This document shows positions 16,624 through 25,440 of a stretch of DNA of 46,286 bases, piece after piece. The position numbers were made by a program, and so were the translations under genes. Below the pieces are notes generated by a model that was not told the DNA's origin, made no database searches, and saw nothing but the letters and a program-made list of their open reading frames with translations. Source of the stretch: an uncultured cyanobacterium (GTDB taxonomy: Bacteria > Cyanobacteriota > Cyanobacteriia > CACIAM-69d); NCBI GenBank assembly GCA_937883785.1, contig CALGDE010000123.1, positions 1 to 46,286 on the forward strand, written 5' to 3'. Position 1 is the first letter of the stretch, and the number at the start of each line of letters is the position of its first letter.

Positions 16624-17859
16624 ATGGTAGCGATGGTTTGGGTGGCACTGGCGTTGGCGTCGGTGGTGCTGGCGGAAGTGACCCGCGATTTTTATCACGT
16701 GGCGGGGCATACCTGGGAGCCCATTAAGCAGTGGCACAACACTCACCACAAGGCATTCCGCAAGGATTTGACCATGGTGAGTTTTGACGCCTTTTCTAAG
16801 TCCCAGTGGTACAACGACGTGCCCGAAGCACTGGTAATGGCAACCGTTGTGGCGATCGCTGCCACCGGTGCCGGTATAGGGTTTGGATGGGCAATAACCT
16901 GGACCCTGTGGACGGGGGTGATGTACTCGCTGGCGTTTGCGGTAACGGCGATCGCCCGGTCCCAAAATCGTATGATGTGGACAGACCTGACCCACGAGCC
17001 CGGTCCACTGACCGACAATCCCTCCAACTGGTTCGTCAACCGTACCTATCACTGGCGACACCACTTCGACTCTGGCAATGCTTACTACTGTGGCACCCTA
17101 ACCGCCGTGGATAAAATTCTAGGAACCGCCCTTTCCCTTCAGGGCAAAACCGTTGCAGTGACCGGCGCATCCGGCACCTTGGGTCGCGCTTTACTTAAGG
17201 CGCTGAAAGCCGCTGGAGCTCGTCCCATCGCCCTGACCACATCTCCCAACGCTGATTTTGGTCCCCGTGTTCCCGTTCATCAGTGGCGACCGGGACAGGA
17301 GCGCGAGCTGCAAAAGAAGCTCGCTAACGTGGATATTTTGATTATTAATCACGGTATCAATGAGGCGGGAGCGCGATCCCCCGAAGCCATCGCCAAAGCC
17401 TACGAAGTTAACACCATGTCTGCGTGGCGGCTAATGGAAACTTTCCTGGATACGATCACCCTTTCGAAACACCGCGCTTTGAAGGAAGTTTGGATCAATA
17501 CGTCCGAAGCTGAGGTGCAGCCTGCCTTTAGTCCCCTTTATGAAATTTCTAAGCGGGCGATCGGCGACATTATTACCCTGCGCCGCCTGGACGCCCCCTG
17601 TGTCATTCGCAAGCTGGTGTTGGGACCGTTTAAAAGCAACCTCAACCCCATTGGCGTGATGGATGCCAACTTCGTGGCGCGAGGAATTGTGGAGCTAGCT
17701 AAGCGAGATTTCCGCGACATTATTGTCACCATTAACCCCTTAACCTACGTCACCTTTCCTCTGAAGGAAGCTAGTAAGTCCCTGTATTTTCGGCTATTTT
17801 CCAAGGCGGCGCGATCGCCCCGTGGCTCCAAGGCGTCCAACCCAATCGGGCTGAAATAA
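16624..17859 (+). CDS. Bifunctional membrane fatty-acid hydroxylase/sterol-desaturase-type and short-chain dehydrogenase fusion
   Basis: The 411-residue protein joins two enzymes. Residues 1-170 are a di-iron membrane hydroxylase/desaturase domain with its histidine boxes: HVAGH (25-29), HNTHH (38-42) and HWRHH near 144, plus a conserved DLTHEP. Residues from about 174 are an SDR Rossmann domain with GASGTLG for NAD(P) binding and a SPLYEISK active-site Tyr-x3-Lys. This fusion is a known cyanobacterial protein type, but its substrate is not established as far as I know. A lipid-like alcohol or aldehyde handled in two linked steps is an inference. It starts at ATG 16624; single gene. Confidence 0.85.
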   Translation: MVAMVWVALALASVVLAEVTRDFYHVAGHTWEPIKQWHNTHHKAFRKDLTMVSFDAFSKSQWYNDVPEALVMATVVAIAATGAGIGFGWAITWTLWTGVMYSLAFAVTAIARSQNRMMWTDLTHEPGPLTDNPSNWFVNRTYHWRHHFDSGNAYYCGTLTAVDKILGTALSLQGKTVAVTGASGTLGRALLKALKAAGARPIALTTSPNADFGPRVPVHQWRPGQERELQKKLANVDILIINHGINEAGARSPEAIAKAYEVNTMSAWRLMETFLDTITLSKHRALKEVWINTSEAEVQPAFSPLYEISKRAIGDIITLRRLDAPCVIRKLVLGPFKSNLNPIGVMDANFVARGIVELAKRDFRDIIVTINPLTYVTFPLKEASKSLYFRLFSKAARSPRGSKASNPIGLK

Positions 17860-17880
17860 TCATTCAGAACCCCTATTTTT

Positions 17881-18768
17881 CTATCCCTGGAAAACCTGGG
17901 TCCAATAGTGATTCCATCGCTCCGTCCCAGGGTCATTGGCGGAGAACACATGCCCCACCCCAATTTTGGTGAAGCTTGGATTTAGGATATTGGCGCGATG
18001 TCCCGAGCTATTGAGCCAACCGGTGACGGCTGCTTGAGGTGTTGCGTACCCGACGCCGATATTTTCGGCAGCCGGTCCTGGGATTGCTGCCTGTTGCACG
18101 CGATCGCTGAAGCTAACGCCGTCGGGGCTGGTGTGGGAGAAAAAGTCCCGCTGGAGCATATCCTCACTGTGGGACTCCGCTAAGCCCCCCAACAACGGGT
18201 CGTAAACTAGGGGCGCTAACCCCGACCGTGCCCGGGCCTCATTAACTAAGGTGACCACTTCCTGCTCAAAGGTGCTGGTGGGCGACGGTGTGGAGACTGG
18301 CGTTGGTGATGGCGCAGGCGTTGGGGCACTAACGGCTTCACCGGCAGGATCGGCGAAAAAGCCCACCCCTTCATCGCGATATCCGGGCAAATTTGCCCTA
18401 ACTGAGGCGGCTTCTTGGGCATTGGGGGTGAAAAAGTGGCGACCGGTGACGGTGTTGTAGAAGCGGTATACCGGCACCAGACCACTTTGGGGGGCGATCG
18501 CCGCATCAAAGCCACCGCCAGGAATTTCAAGAAACCCCGGATTTTGGCGCACATCATTTTGCTCAGCGGGAGAGATGGCGTAAAAAATCCCCCCGGTCAC
18601 TTGGTTCAAAAAGCGCACAACAGGGCTAGGACCGATGGAGTCGAAGGCTGCTCCCTCGTTGCGATATCTGGCTGGGTCCGCCGTCAGCTGGGCGATTTCT
18701 GCCTCGTTGGTGGTGTATACATGGCTGCCAGTCAATACGTCATAAATTCGAGTTACGGTTCCTGTCAT
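17881..18768 (-). CDS. CAP (SCP/PR-1)-domain protein with N-terminal DUF5648-like repeats, short Pro/Thr linker
   Basis: The 295-residue protein starts with about three 45-residue repeats of the form YRFYNTVTGRHFFTPNAQEA...YRDEGVGFFA (DUF5648-like; residues 5-145). A 20-residue linker rich in Ala, Pro, Thr and Ser follows, then a CAP domain (from about 168): LVNEARARSGLAPLVYD, ESHSEDMLQRDFFSHTSPDG, AENIGVGYATP and GHRANILNPSFTKIGVGH. CAP proteins are generally extracellular and their bacterial role is little known. No N-terminal signal peptide is visible, so export would need another route. Its upstream neighbour is a paralogue of the same design. ATG 18768 is the start. Confidence 0.85.
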   Translation of the reverse strand: MTGTVTRIYDVLTGSHVYTTNEAEIAQLTADPARYRNEGAAFDSIGPSPVVRFLNQVTGGIFYAISPAEQNDVRQNPGFLEIPGGGFDAAIAPQSGLVPVYRFYNTVTGRHFFTPNAQEAASVRANLPGYRDEGVGFFADPAGEAVSAPTPAPSPTPVSTPSPTSTFEQEVVTLVNEARARSGLAPLVYDPLLGGLAESHSEDMLQRDFFSHTSPDGVSFSDRVQQAAIPGPAAENIGVGYATPQAAVTGWLNSSGHRANILNPSFTKIGVGHVFSANDPGTERWNHYWTQVFQG

Positions 18769-19239
18769 GGAGCTTTACCTTGAACGAAAAGGGAATGAAA
18801 GTGCTTTCTTTAAATCTCTACCCAGCTACAGCGATCGCCACAGGATTGGATTTACAAGCCTTGTGACGCTTAAAATTCTGGGGCAATGGGGTATTGGCAA
18901 AGTGTGGGTTCTCAAGCAAGGATCCTGGCAATCGTCGCCATTGATCTGCAATCTGCCAGTACACATTCCATAGACGTGTTTAGACTCCATAAGATTCCAC
19001 GGAAGCTGTTCGACGGCAAAAGTACAGGCTGGTCCTGCTTTCCTCCTCAACAGGGGAGAGACTGAGGGGGGATCCTTAATCCCTATTTCCCTGCATCAGA
19101 TTTTTTGGGCATTTTGGACACAAAACTCAAACTCCGGGGGACTCCTCTCCCCTTATTGAGGGGAGAGATTCGTCGGCTTTCCCATGCCTTTCCTTTTGTA
19201 GACTGACATGAGTGCTGGTTAATCCTTGGCTATTGAGCT
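18769..19239. other. Intergenic stretch between the two CAP genes, with an inverted repeat
   Basis: In 471 bases no gene is supported. CTCTCCCC/GGGGAGAG flank a 7-base loop at 19145-19167, and a related CAGGGGAGAGAC occurs near 19051-19062. These may be a terminator for the upstream CAP gene or remains of a dispersed repeat. Confidence 0.5.
19145..19167. repeat. Perfect 8-bp inverted repeat CTCTCCCC-N7-GGGGAGAG
   Basis: The eight-pair stem is GC-rich with a TTATTGA loop. It lies about 70 bases past the stop of the downstream-reading CAP gene (minus strand), so it could end that transcript, although no T-run follows on that strand. Confidence 0.5.
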
Positions 19240-20721
19240 TTAGCCGTTGAACTTCTGGGTCCAATAGTGCCTATCGTTGATATTGCCGGGATCATTGGAC
19301 GAGAACACATGACTAAGCCCAATCTTGGTGTAATTGGGATTCAGAATATTGGCGCGGTGCCCTGAACTGTTTAGCCAAGCGGTGACGACACCGCTTGGCG
19401 TGCTGAAACCGGCGGCGATATTCTCTCCTGTTCTCCCCGTAAACCCAGCATCCAGAATGCGATCGCGCGCAGTCTTATTATCAGGATTGGTGTGGGCGAA
19501 GAAATCCCGTGCCAGCATATCTGCACTATGCGCCTCTGCCGCCTGACCCAACAAAGGATCGTGGCTTAGTGGCGAAAGCCCCTCCGCAGAACGTGCATCG
19601 TTGACTAAACTCAACACCTGTTGCTCAAAAGCTCCGTAACCCACGCTGCTAGCGTCAGGTGTCGGTCCCCCACTTGAAGCACCGCCGCCCGATGAACTGC
19701 TGCTATCAGACGGGGCACCGCTACCGGACGAACCACTGCCAGAAGATCCGCTAGAGGAACCGCCGCCACCAGACGAGCCACCACTACCGGACGAAGAACT
19801 ACCGCTACCGGACGAACCACTGCCGCCGGACGAACTACCGGAGCTACCGCTGCCAGAGGAACTGCTCCCAGACGAGCTACTGCTACCGGAGGAGCTGCTG
19901 CCGGAGCTGCCGCCCGAGGACGTTCCACCATCAGAAACTGGGGTGCCGAGGCTAGTGCCAATGGAATTACTGTTGCTGCCGCCAGTGGAGCCGGTACTGG
20001 TGGAATTGCCGGTGGTGGCGCTGCTGCCGGTGGTGGCGCTGCTTCCGGTGGTGTTGAAAGCGGTGGACGCAGAGGTGCCGGAGGTCGAGCCGTTAGTTGC
20101 GCTGCTGGTTGTTCCCCCGCTCGTGCTGCCGGTGGTGCCTGCTGTTGCTCCGTTAGTTCCCGGAATTAGCCCACCCGCCGCCAGGGCTTCATCGGAAAAA
20201 TTGGAAAGGGGATTGCCGGGGCGCAGGGGGCGGATAAAAGAGGTCGGGGGGGATGAATTGGGCTGGATGGGAGTGGCTGCCGGGAAGGGAGGATCACCCA
20301 AAGGGTCCGCGTAAAAACCAATGCCTTCGTCTCGATAGCCCGGTAGGCTGGACCGCACTGATGCCGCTTCTTCGGCGTTGGAGGTAAAAAAGTGTCGATC
20401 GGTGACCGTGTTGTAAAAGCGGTATACGGGCTCGACTCCCAGGCGTGGGTTGATGGTGGCATTAAAACCGCCGTTTTCGATTTCTGTAAATCCTGGGTTT
20501 TGTCGGACAGCTGCTTGTTCTTCTGGGGAAATGGCGTAGAAAATACCGCCGGTTACCTGGTTGCGAAATCGCGCCACAGGATTAGGTCCCGCAGATTCAA
20601 AAACTGCCCCTTCGTCCCGGTAGCGATCGCCATCTTCGATGAGCTGGGAGATTTCTGCTTTGCTACGCGTGTAAATATGACTGCCGGTTACGGCGTCGTA
20701 AATGCGAACAACTGTTTCCAT
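19240..20721 (-). CDS. CAP (SCP/PR-1)-domain protein with DUF5648-like repeats and a long Ser/Gly linker
   Basis: This 493-residue paralogue of the next gene downstream keeps the same order: DUF5648-like repeats (5-143, e.g. YRFYNTVTDRHFFTSNAEEA), linker, CAP domain (from about 365: LVNDARSAEGLSPLSHD, HSADMLARDFFAHTNPD, GENIAAGFSTP, GHRANILNPNYTKIGLSH). The linker differs: residues 188-358 are low-complexity Thr/Ser/Gly, almost pure Ser/Gly from 267 to 350. No signal peptide is seen. The shared layout points to gene duplication followed by linker expansion. Role unknown; surface attachment or an envelope-spanning stalk is only a guess. ATG 20721 is the start. Confidence 0.85.
   Translation of the reverse strand: METVVRIYDAVTGSHIYTRSKAEISQLIEDGDRYRDEGAVFESAGPNPVARFRNQVTGGIFYAISPEEQAAVRQNPGFTEIENGGFNATINPRLGVEPVYRFYNTVTDRHFFTSNAEEAASVRSSLPGYRDEGIGFYADPLGDPPFPAATPIQPNSSPPTSFIRPLRPGNPLSNFSDEALAAGGLIPGTNGATAGTTGSTSGGTTSSATNGSTSGTSASTAFNTTGSSATTGSSATTGNSTSTGSTGGSNSNSIGTSLGTPVSDGGTSSGGSSGSSSSGSSSSSGSSSSGSGSSGSSSGGSGSSGSGSSSSGSGGSSGGGGSSSGSSGSGSSGSGAPSDSSSSSGGGASSGGPTPDASSVGYGAFEQQVLSLVNDARSAEGLSPLSHDPLLGQAAEAHSADMLARDFFAHTNPDNKTARDRILDAGFTGRTGENIAAGFSTPSGVVTAWLNSSGHRANILNPNYTKIGLSHVFSSNDPGNINDRHYWTQKFNG
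19648..20160 (-). repeat. Low-complexity Ser/Gly/Thr-coding tract
   Basis: The DNA encodes residues 188-358 of the CAP protein and repeats short units such as CTACCGGACGAACCACTGCC on the plus strand. It is prone to slippage, so its length may vary between strains. Confidence 0.8.
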
Positions 20722-20940
20722 GGTTAATTACTTTTCAAAGAGTGAGTGGCATTGAGGGTCTTGTTAGCGCCGACGATTCCGCACAGGAAGCACGGCAAGA
20801 TGCAACGCCATAACGATGTTTTGAGGTAAAAACACGTCGACGCTAGATGCAAGTAATACCTGATGGGTCCAATATTCGTATTTTGAATTTGGCGAGTTTA
20901 AATTTCGCCCGTTCGAATTGCGCTAGCTGACGTGAAAGGT

Positions 20941-20970
20941 AGCCGCCACGGAGTTGCCATAGTGGTGGCT
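20941..20970 (-). terminator. Possible hairpin terminator after the ABC importer operon
   Basis: AGCCGCCAC (20941-20949) can pair with GTGGTGGCT (20962-20970) with one G-T pair. It lies about 40 bases beyond the stop of the ATPase gene on the minus strand. No clear T-run follows. Confidence 0.35.
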
Positions 20971-21009
20971 TCTATTCGAAAAATCAACTGGGAAATCGAC
21001 TACGTAAAA

Positions 21010-22107
21010 TCAACTGTCGAGGCGATCGCCCGTAACTGCATCAAACCAGTGCAGGCGATTTCGGGGCAAAAGGAGAGTGACTTTATCCCCCACCGAAACG
21101 GAACCGACAGGCACCAGCGATCGCAAGGTGATCGATTCCTCTGTTCTCTCTTCGCTCAGTCGTAAGCTGATCAGTAAATTTGGACCTAAGTTTTCACTTA
21201 GAAACACGGTGCCAGAAACAGCCACCGCTTTATCTGTGTCTTCGGCGTCGGAGCCACCCAAAATGCAATCCTCGGGGCGAATGCCTAAACTGACCGTTGC
21301 CGCTGCCGTGGAGCCCCCGTCCGGCAGCTTGATTGGCACATCGCCCAATTGCGCGCTATTTCCTTGGCATTTCAGAATTAGCAAATTCATTTGGGGACTG
21401 CCGATAAAGCCTGCCACAAATTGGTTGGCGGGCTTGGAGTAAATTTGTTCGGGGGAATCGAGCTGCTGTAAATATCCGTCGTACAGCACTGCCACCTTGC
21501 TGGACAGGGTCATTGCCTCCGTCTGGTCGTGGGTAACGTACACCACTGGGGCAGGCTGGTCGGCAAAAATCTGCTTCAGCTCCGCTCGCACCTGCTCCCG
21601 CAATAGGGCATCCAAATTACTAAGGGGCTCGTCGAGTAAAAATACATCTGGTCGTCGCACCAAAGCCCGCGCCAATGCCACCCGCTGCCGTTGCCCCCCC
21701 GATAGCTCACTGGGCTTACGGTCCAATAGCGAATCTAAATCCAACTTTATCGCCACCGACTGCACCCGATCAGAAATCTCCCCCACCGGCAGCCGCCGCA
21801 GCTTTAACCCCGCCGCCACGTTTTCTCGAACGCTCATATGGGGATACAGGGCATAGCTTTGAAACACCATAGCCACGTTGCGATCGCCAGGGGGCGTGTA
21901 GGTTACATCGCGATCGCCAATCAGCACCTGCCCCCGCGTTGGAAGATCAAGTCCGGCGATCGCCCGCAGCGTCGTTGATTTGCCGCACCCCGACGGTCCC
22001 AGTAGCGTTAAAAACTCGTCATCTCCCACCGTCAGCGAAATATCTTTCACCGGCACAACGGTGCGGCTATAGGTTTTGTTGATATTTTTAAGTTCTAAAG
22101 TTGCCAC
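21010..22107 (-). CDS. ABC importer ATPase, MalK/UgpC/GgtA type
   Basis: The 365-residue ATPase energises the carbohydrate importer encoded just upstream. It shows Walker A GPSGCGKST (37-45), the Q-loop in VFQSYALYPHMSV, signature LSGGQRQRVALARAL, Walker B VFLLDEPLSNLD and the switch His in VTHDQTEAM. A C-terminal OB/TOBE_2 domain (about 235-365) is typical of the CUT1 sugar group. The start is GTG 22107 (VATLELKNINKTY). It is the last gene of a four-gene minus-strand set, 70 bases after the second permease gene. In cyanobacteria the closest functional group known to me is GgtABCD (glucosylglycerol, sucrose, trehalose); this substrate call is inferred. Confidence 0.92.
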   Translation of the reverse strand: MATLELKNINKTYSRTVVPVKDISLTVGDDEFLTLLGPSGCGKSTTLRAIAGLDLPTRGQVLIGDRDVTYTPPGDRNVAMVFQSYALYPHMSVRENVAAGLKLRRLPVGEISDRVQSVAIKLDLDSLLDRKPSELSGGQRQRVALARALVRRPDVFLLDEPLSNLDALLREQVRAELKQIFADQPAPVVYVTHDQTEAMTLSSKVAVLYDGYLQQLDSPEQIYSKPANQFVAGFIGSPQMNLLILKCQGNSAQLGDVPIKLPDGGSTAAATVSLGIRPEDCILGGSDAEDTDKAVAVSGTVFLSENLGPNLLISLRLSEERTEESITLRSLVPVGSVSVGDKVTLLLPRNRLHWFDAVTGDRLDS

Positions 22108-22177
22108 AGAATTGAAGTCTAAAGGTCAACGAAACAGTTTCAAAGATTAGGGAGGATGGTTTTTGAGTGAGGAGAAT

Positions 22178-23053
22178 TTATCCTTTTACGGCGCCAGCGG
22201 TTAATCCTTGAACAATTTTTCTTTGGAAGAATAACACCAGTAAAACTAGAGGGATTGTGCCCACAATTGTGGCGGCCGCCATGGGACCGTAAGGGGTTTC
22301 AAACTGACTTGCGCCACTGAGTTGAGCTGTAGCTACGGGAACGGTTTTTAACGTCTCCTGAGTCATAAACGTCAGCGCAAATAAGAATTCATTCCAGGCA
22401 AAAATAAACGTCAAAATTCCAGTGGTAACTAGGGCTGGCAATGTTAGCGGCAACAGAATCTTTGTAAGAATTTGCTGAGTATTGTACCCATCAACTTTTG
22501 CCGCATCTTCTAAGTCTTGGGGGAGCTGCTGAAAAAAGCTGCGCATCACTAAAATTGTTAGTGGCAAATTAATCGCCGTGTAGGGAACAATCAAAGCTAA
22601 ATAATTATTTCCAACCCCAAAAGCGCTAACAATTTCCAACAACCCCAGGAACAGCAGAATGTAGGGAAACAGGCTAACGATGAGCAATAGTCCCAGCAAT
22701 ATTGATTTTCCTGGCAATCGCAATCGGGCGATCGCGTAAGCCGCAGGCGTCCCTACTCCTAGGCACAGCAGCGTCGATAAAACTGATACTAAAGCGCTGT
22801 TGCCCAGGTATGCCCAAAACGGTCGTCGGGAGAATAATTCAGCGTAGTGGGAGAGGGTATATCGACTGGGGAAATAGATATTTGGCGTGGTCTCAATATC
22901 TGCATTAACTTTCACCGAAGTTAGCCATTGCCACATGACGGGAGCTAGGCAAAAAGCCACTAAACAAACAATTAAAATTCCGAAAATAATGCCTTTCCAC
23001 AGTTGGGGCGATCGCTCGGAACCAGAACTTGATTGGGACAAACCAGAGGACAT
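22178..23053 (-). CDS. ABC sugar/compatible-solute importer permease, MalG type
   Basis: The 291-residue inner-membrane protein has six predicted helices and the ATPase-contacting EAA loop EDAAKVDGYNTQQILTKI followed by LPALVTTGILTFIFAWNEF, typical of MalG-like (CUT1) permeases. Start ATG 23053 is preferred over TTG 23062. The Ser-rich N-terminus is cytoplasmic. It lies between the MalF-type permease and the ATPase gene on the same strand. Confidence 0.9.
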   Translation of the reverse strand: MSSGLSQSSSGSERSPQLWKGIIFGILIVCLVAFCLAPVMWQWLTSVKVNADIETTPNIYFPSRYTLSHYAELFSRRPFWAYLGNSALVSVLSTLLCLGVGTPAAYAIARLRLPGKSILLGLLLIVSLFPYILLFLGLLEIVSAFGVGNNYLALIVPYTAINLPLTILVMRSFFQQLPQDLEDAAKVDGYNTQQILTKILLPLTLPALVTTGILTFIFAWNEFLFALTFMTQETLKTVPVATAQLSGASQFETPYGPMAAATIVGTIPLVLLVLFFQRKIVQGLTAGAVKG

Positions 23054-23107
23054 ACAGAACAATAATCCAACAGTAAATTACGAGAAATCTAAACCTAGCG
23101 ATGCCCC

Positions 23108-24040
23108 TTACTCAGTGACATTAACGCCTAAGCGTCGCAAGGCATAAGCGGCTAGAGCTACCGCAAGAATAAGCAACAGGAATGTAACAACAATTAGCGC
23201 TGCCCCGTAGCCGAAGTCCAGATAGCGCATCACGGTGGAATAGATATAGATAGACACCATTTCCGTCGATCCCGCCGGACCGCCACCGGTCATCACCTGC
23301 ACCAGGTCAAAAATGCCGAAAGACTGGGCGAATCGAAACAGAACGGAAATTAAAATCTGCGGCATTAACAATGGCACGGTAATGGCCGTAAAGCTTTGCC
23401 AAGGGGTAGCCCCATCCATGGCGTGGGCTTCGTACAGATCTTTGGAAATCGACTGTAATCCCGCCAGTAAAATTACGCTCACAAAAGGCGTTGTCTTCCA
23501 CACGTCCGCCACAATTAACGACACCATTGCCAGTGTGGGGTTTCCCAGCCAATTAATACCGTCGCCGATAAGCCCCGCCCGCTGGAGCAAGTCATTCACC
23601 ACCCCAAACTGGTCATTAAAAATCCATGCCCACCCAACGGCCATCACTGCCGTGGGCAGCGCCCAGGGCAAAATTGCAATGGTACGTACAATGCCTCGCC
23701 CGCGGAAAGACCGGTTTAGTATCAGGGCGATCGCCAACCCCAACCCCAACTCAATGGCCACGGAGGCAACGGTAAAAAACGTGGTGTTTCCTAAACTTTG
23801 CCAAAATCGCCCATCGCCCACTAAACGCCCATAGTTTCCCAGACCATTAAAAACCGGCTGTAGCTGGGTGCCCAGGTTTTCTGCAAATAAACTAAGAACG
23901 AAGGATCGCCCGATGGGATAGGCATAAACCAACAGCAAAATGGCGATCGCCGGTGCCACTAAAATCCCTGCCGTTTTCCATTCCTTTTGGATCCAACTGG
24001 ACTCTTCCTGTGATTGTTTGGCGGTTACTTTAGCGGTCAT
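23108..24040 (-). CDS. ABC sugar/compatible-solute importer permease, MalF type
   Basis: The 310-residue permease has six or so membrane helices and the EAA loop EAHAMDGATPWQSFTAITVPL, followed by LFRFAQSFGIFDLVQVMTGGGP, a hallmark of the UgpA/MalF-like CUT1 subunit. The start is ATG 24040, 62 bases after the binding-protein gene. It would pair with the next permease to form the membrane channel. Confidence 0.91.
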   Translation of the reverse strand: MTAKVTAKQSQEESSWIQKEWKTAGILVAPAIAILLLVYAYPIGRSFVLSLFAENLGTQLQPVFNGLGNYGRLVGDGRFWQSLGNTTFFTVASVAIELGLGLAIALILNRSFRGRGIVRTIAILPWALPTAVMAVGWAWIFNDQFGVVNDLLQRAGLIGDGINWLGNPTLAMVSLIVADVWKTTPFVSVILLAGLQSISKDLYEAHAMDGATPWQSFTAITVPLLMPQILISVLFRFAQSFGIFDLVQVMTGGGPAGSTEMVSIYIYSTVMRYLDFGYGAALIVVTFLLLILAVALAAYALRRLGVNVTE

Positions 24041-24102
24041 TGATTAACGTTGTCGCGGTTTTCTTACTGTGATTTCAAATCTAAGGGTGTACTTTTCAAC
24101 GG

Positions 24103-25440
24103 CTAAGTTTCTTCCGTACCCAGTAGCGATCGCGTTTCCCGCGCCGCCGCCGTCATCGCGGCTTCCGGTGTCATGCTTTTAGTCAGGGCTGCCGTCAGAT
24201 AGCGCTGCAAAATATCGGACGCTTGAGCATACTGGGCGATGGGCGGGCGCAACACGGGGCTGCTGTCCAAAATTTCCACAAGCTGCGAATACTGGGGATA
24301 TTTAGCGGTTACATCGGGATCATCAGCCAGGGATTTGCGACTGGCAACGTAGCTATGTTCCATCACAAACTGCTTTTGAATATCCTCGCGGGCAAAGAAC
24401 TTTGCCGCCGCGATCGCTTCTTCAGGATGGTCAGAAAATCGGTTAATGCCCAGTCCCCATCCCCCCTGGCAAGCGCCACTAGATTGACCGGGCTCGTGAA
24501 CCATGGGCACAATGCCCACCTTGCCGCGAATGGGGGAGTCGGGCTTATTGGCTTCCGCCCAAACGTAGGGCCAATTCCGCAAAAATGCGGCGCTACCGTT
24601 GCGGAAAAATCGCAACGTTTCTGTTTCGGTGTACGTGGTTGTTCCCGGTGGAGATATGCCTTCGTCGATGGCGCTGACTAAAAAATCCACTGCGGCGATC
24701 GCCTCCGGTTGATCCAATCCCACCACATTAGTTGTCGGATCCACCCAAAAGCCGCCAAAGCCCTCAAAAATCTCCACAACCATGGCAGCCAACCCTTCAT
24801 ATTGCTTGCCCTGCCACAAATACCCCCACTCAGTTTTGCCCGCCTCCTGCAACTGTTTCGAAGCACTCATCAAATCAGCAAACGTAGCGGGCGGATCAAT
24901 ATTCAGCTCCTCTAATAAGTCCTTGCGGTAATACAACATGCCCATGTCCGTACGAAACGGCATGCGATAAAGGCCACCCTTGTATCGACCGCCATCCACA
25001 TCACCGGGCAAGAAACTATCCAGCTCCTCTTCCGTCAACTCCTTGGACAGATCCATCAACCATCCCGCCGCCGCAAACTTTGGCACCCAAGCAATGTCCA
25101 AATAAATTAAGTCGTAGGGAGAGTCGCCCAAAATAAACGCCGACGTATGCAAATCCTCAATTAAGTTAGTGGCGCTCGGTCCCTCAATAACATTGAGTTT
25201 AATATTGGGATTTTCCCGCTCAAAAGACTCCACAATGCCGCTCCACTGTTCTGCCTCAGGAACGTGCATCAGTAAATTAAGCTCAACGGTTTCGCTCGAT
25301 GGATTAGCCGCAATATTTTCCTCAAATTGACCCGTAAACCCGGGCCAGGCGATCGCCCCCAGCAGCCCCAGGGTCAGCATCACCGCCATCAATCCCCATG
25401 GGGGCGACTGTCGCGATCGTCGCAATCCAAAAATTCCCAT
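24103..25440 (-). CDS. ABC importer extracellular sugar-binding protein (family 1)
   Basis: This protein of about 445 residues catches the solute in the periplasm and delivers it to the permease pair. A basic segment (GLRRSRQS) and a hydrophobic helix (WGLMAVMLTLGLLGAIAW) form a signal or anchor. The mature part has the family-1 solute-binding pattern: LNLLMHVPEAEQWSGIVESFE, DLIYLDIAWVPKFAAAGWLMDL, PFRTDMGMLYYRKDLLEE and FLRNWPYVWAEA. ATG 25440 is chosen since it places the signal near the N-terminus; the frame continues open to a TTG at 25569. First gene of the four-gene importer unit. The ligand cannot be read; compatible solutes or disaccharides are likely by family. Confidence 0.9.
   Translation of the reverse strand: MGIFGLRRSRQSPPWGLMAVMLTLGLLGAIAWPGFTGQFEENIAANPSSETVELNLLMHVPEAEQWSGIVESFERENPNIKLNVIEGPSATNLIEDLHTSAFILGDSPYDLIYLDIAWVPKFAAAGWLMDLSKELTEEELDSFLPGDVDGGRYKGGLYRMPFRTDMGMLYYRKDLLEELNIDPPATFADLMSASKQLQEAGKTEWGYLWQGKQYEGLAAMVVEIFEGFGGFWVDPTTNVVGLDQPEAIAAVDFLVSAIDEGISPPGTTTYTETETLRFFRNGSAAFLRNWPYVWAEANKPDSPIRGKVGIVPMVHEPGQSSGACQGGWGLGINRFSDHPEEAIAAAKFFAREDIQKQFVMEHSYVASRKSLADDPDVTAKYPQYSQLVEILDSSPVLRPPIAQYAQASDILQRYLTAALTKSMTPEAAMTAAARETRSLLGTEET

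Noticed and set aside
19943-20314. Val/Pro/Leu-rich 123-codon frame opposite the Ser/Gly linker
   Set aside because: It mirrors the low-complexity tract and has no independent support.
20901-20925. GTTCGAATT resembling a tRNA T-loop
   Set aside because: The flanking bases cannot form the T-stem and no acceptor or anticodon arm is present.
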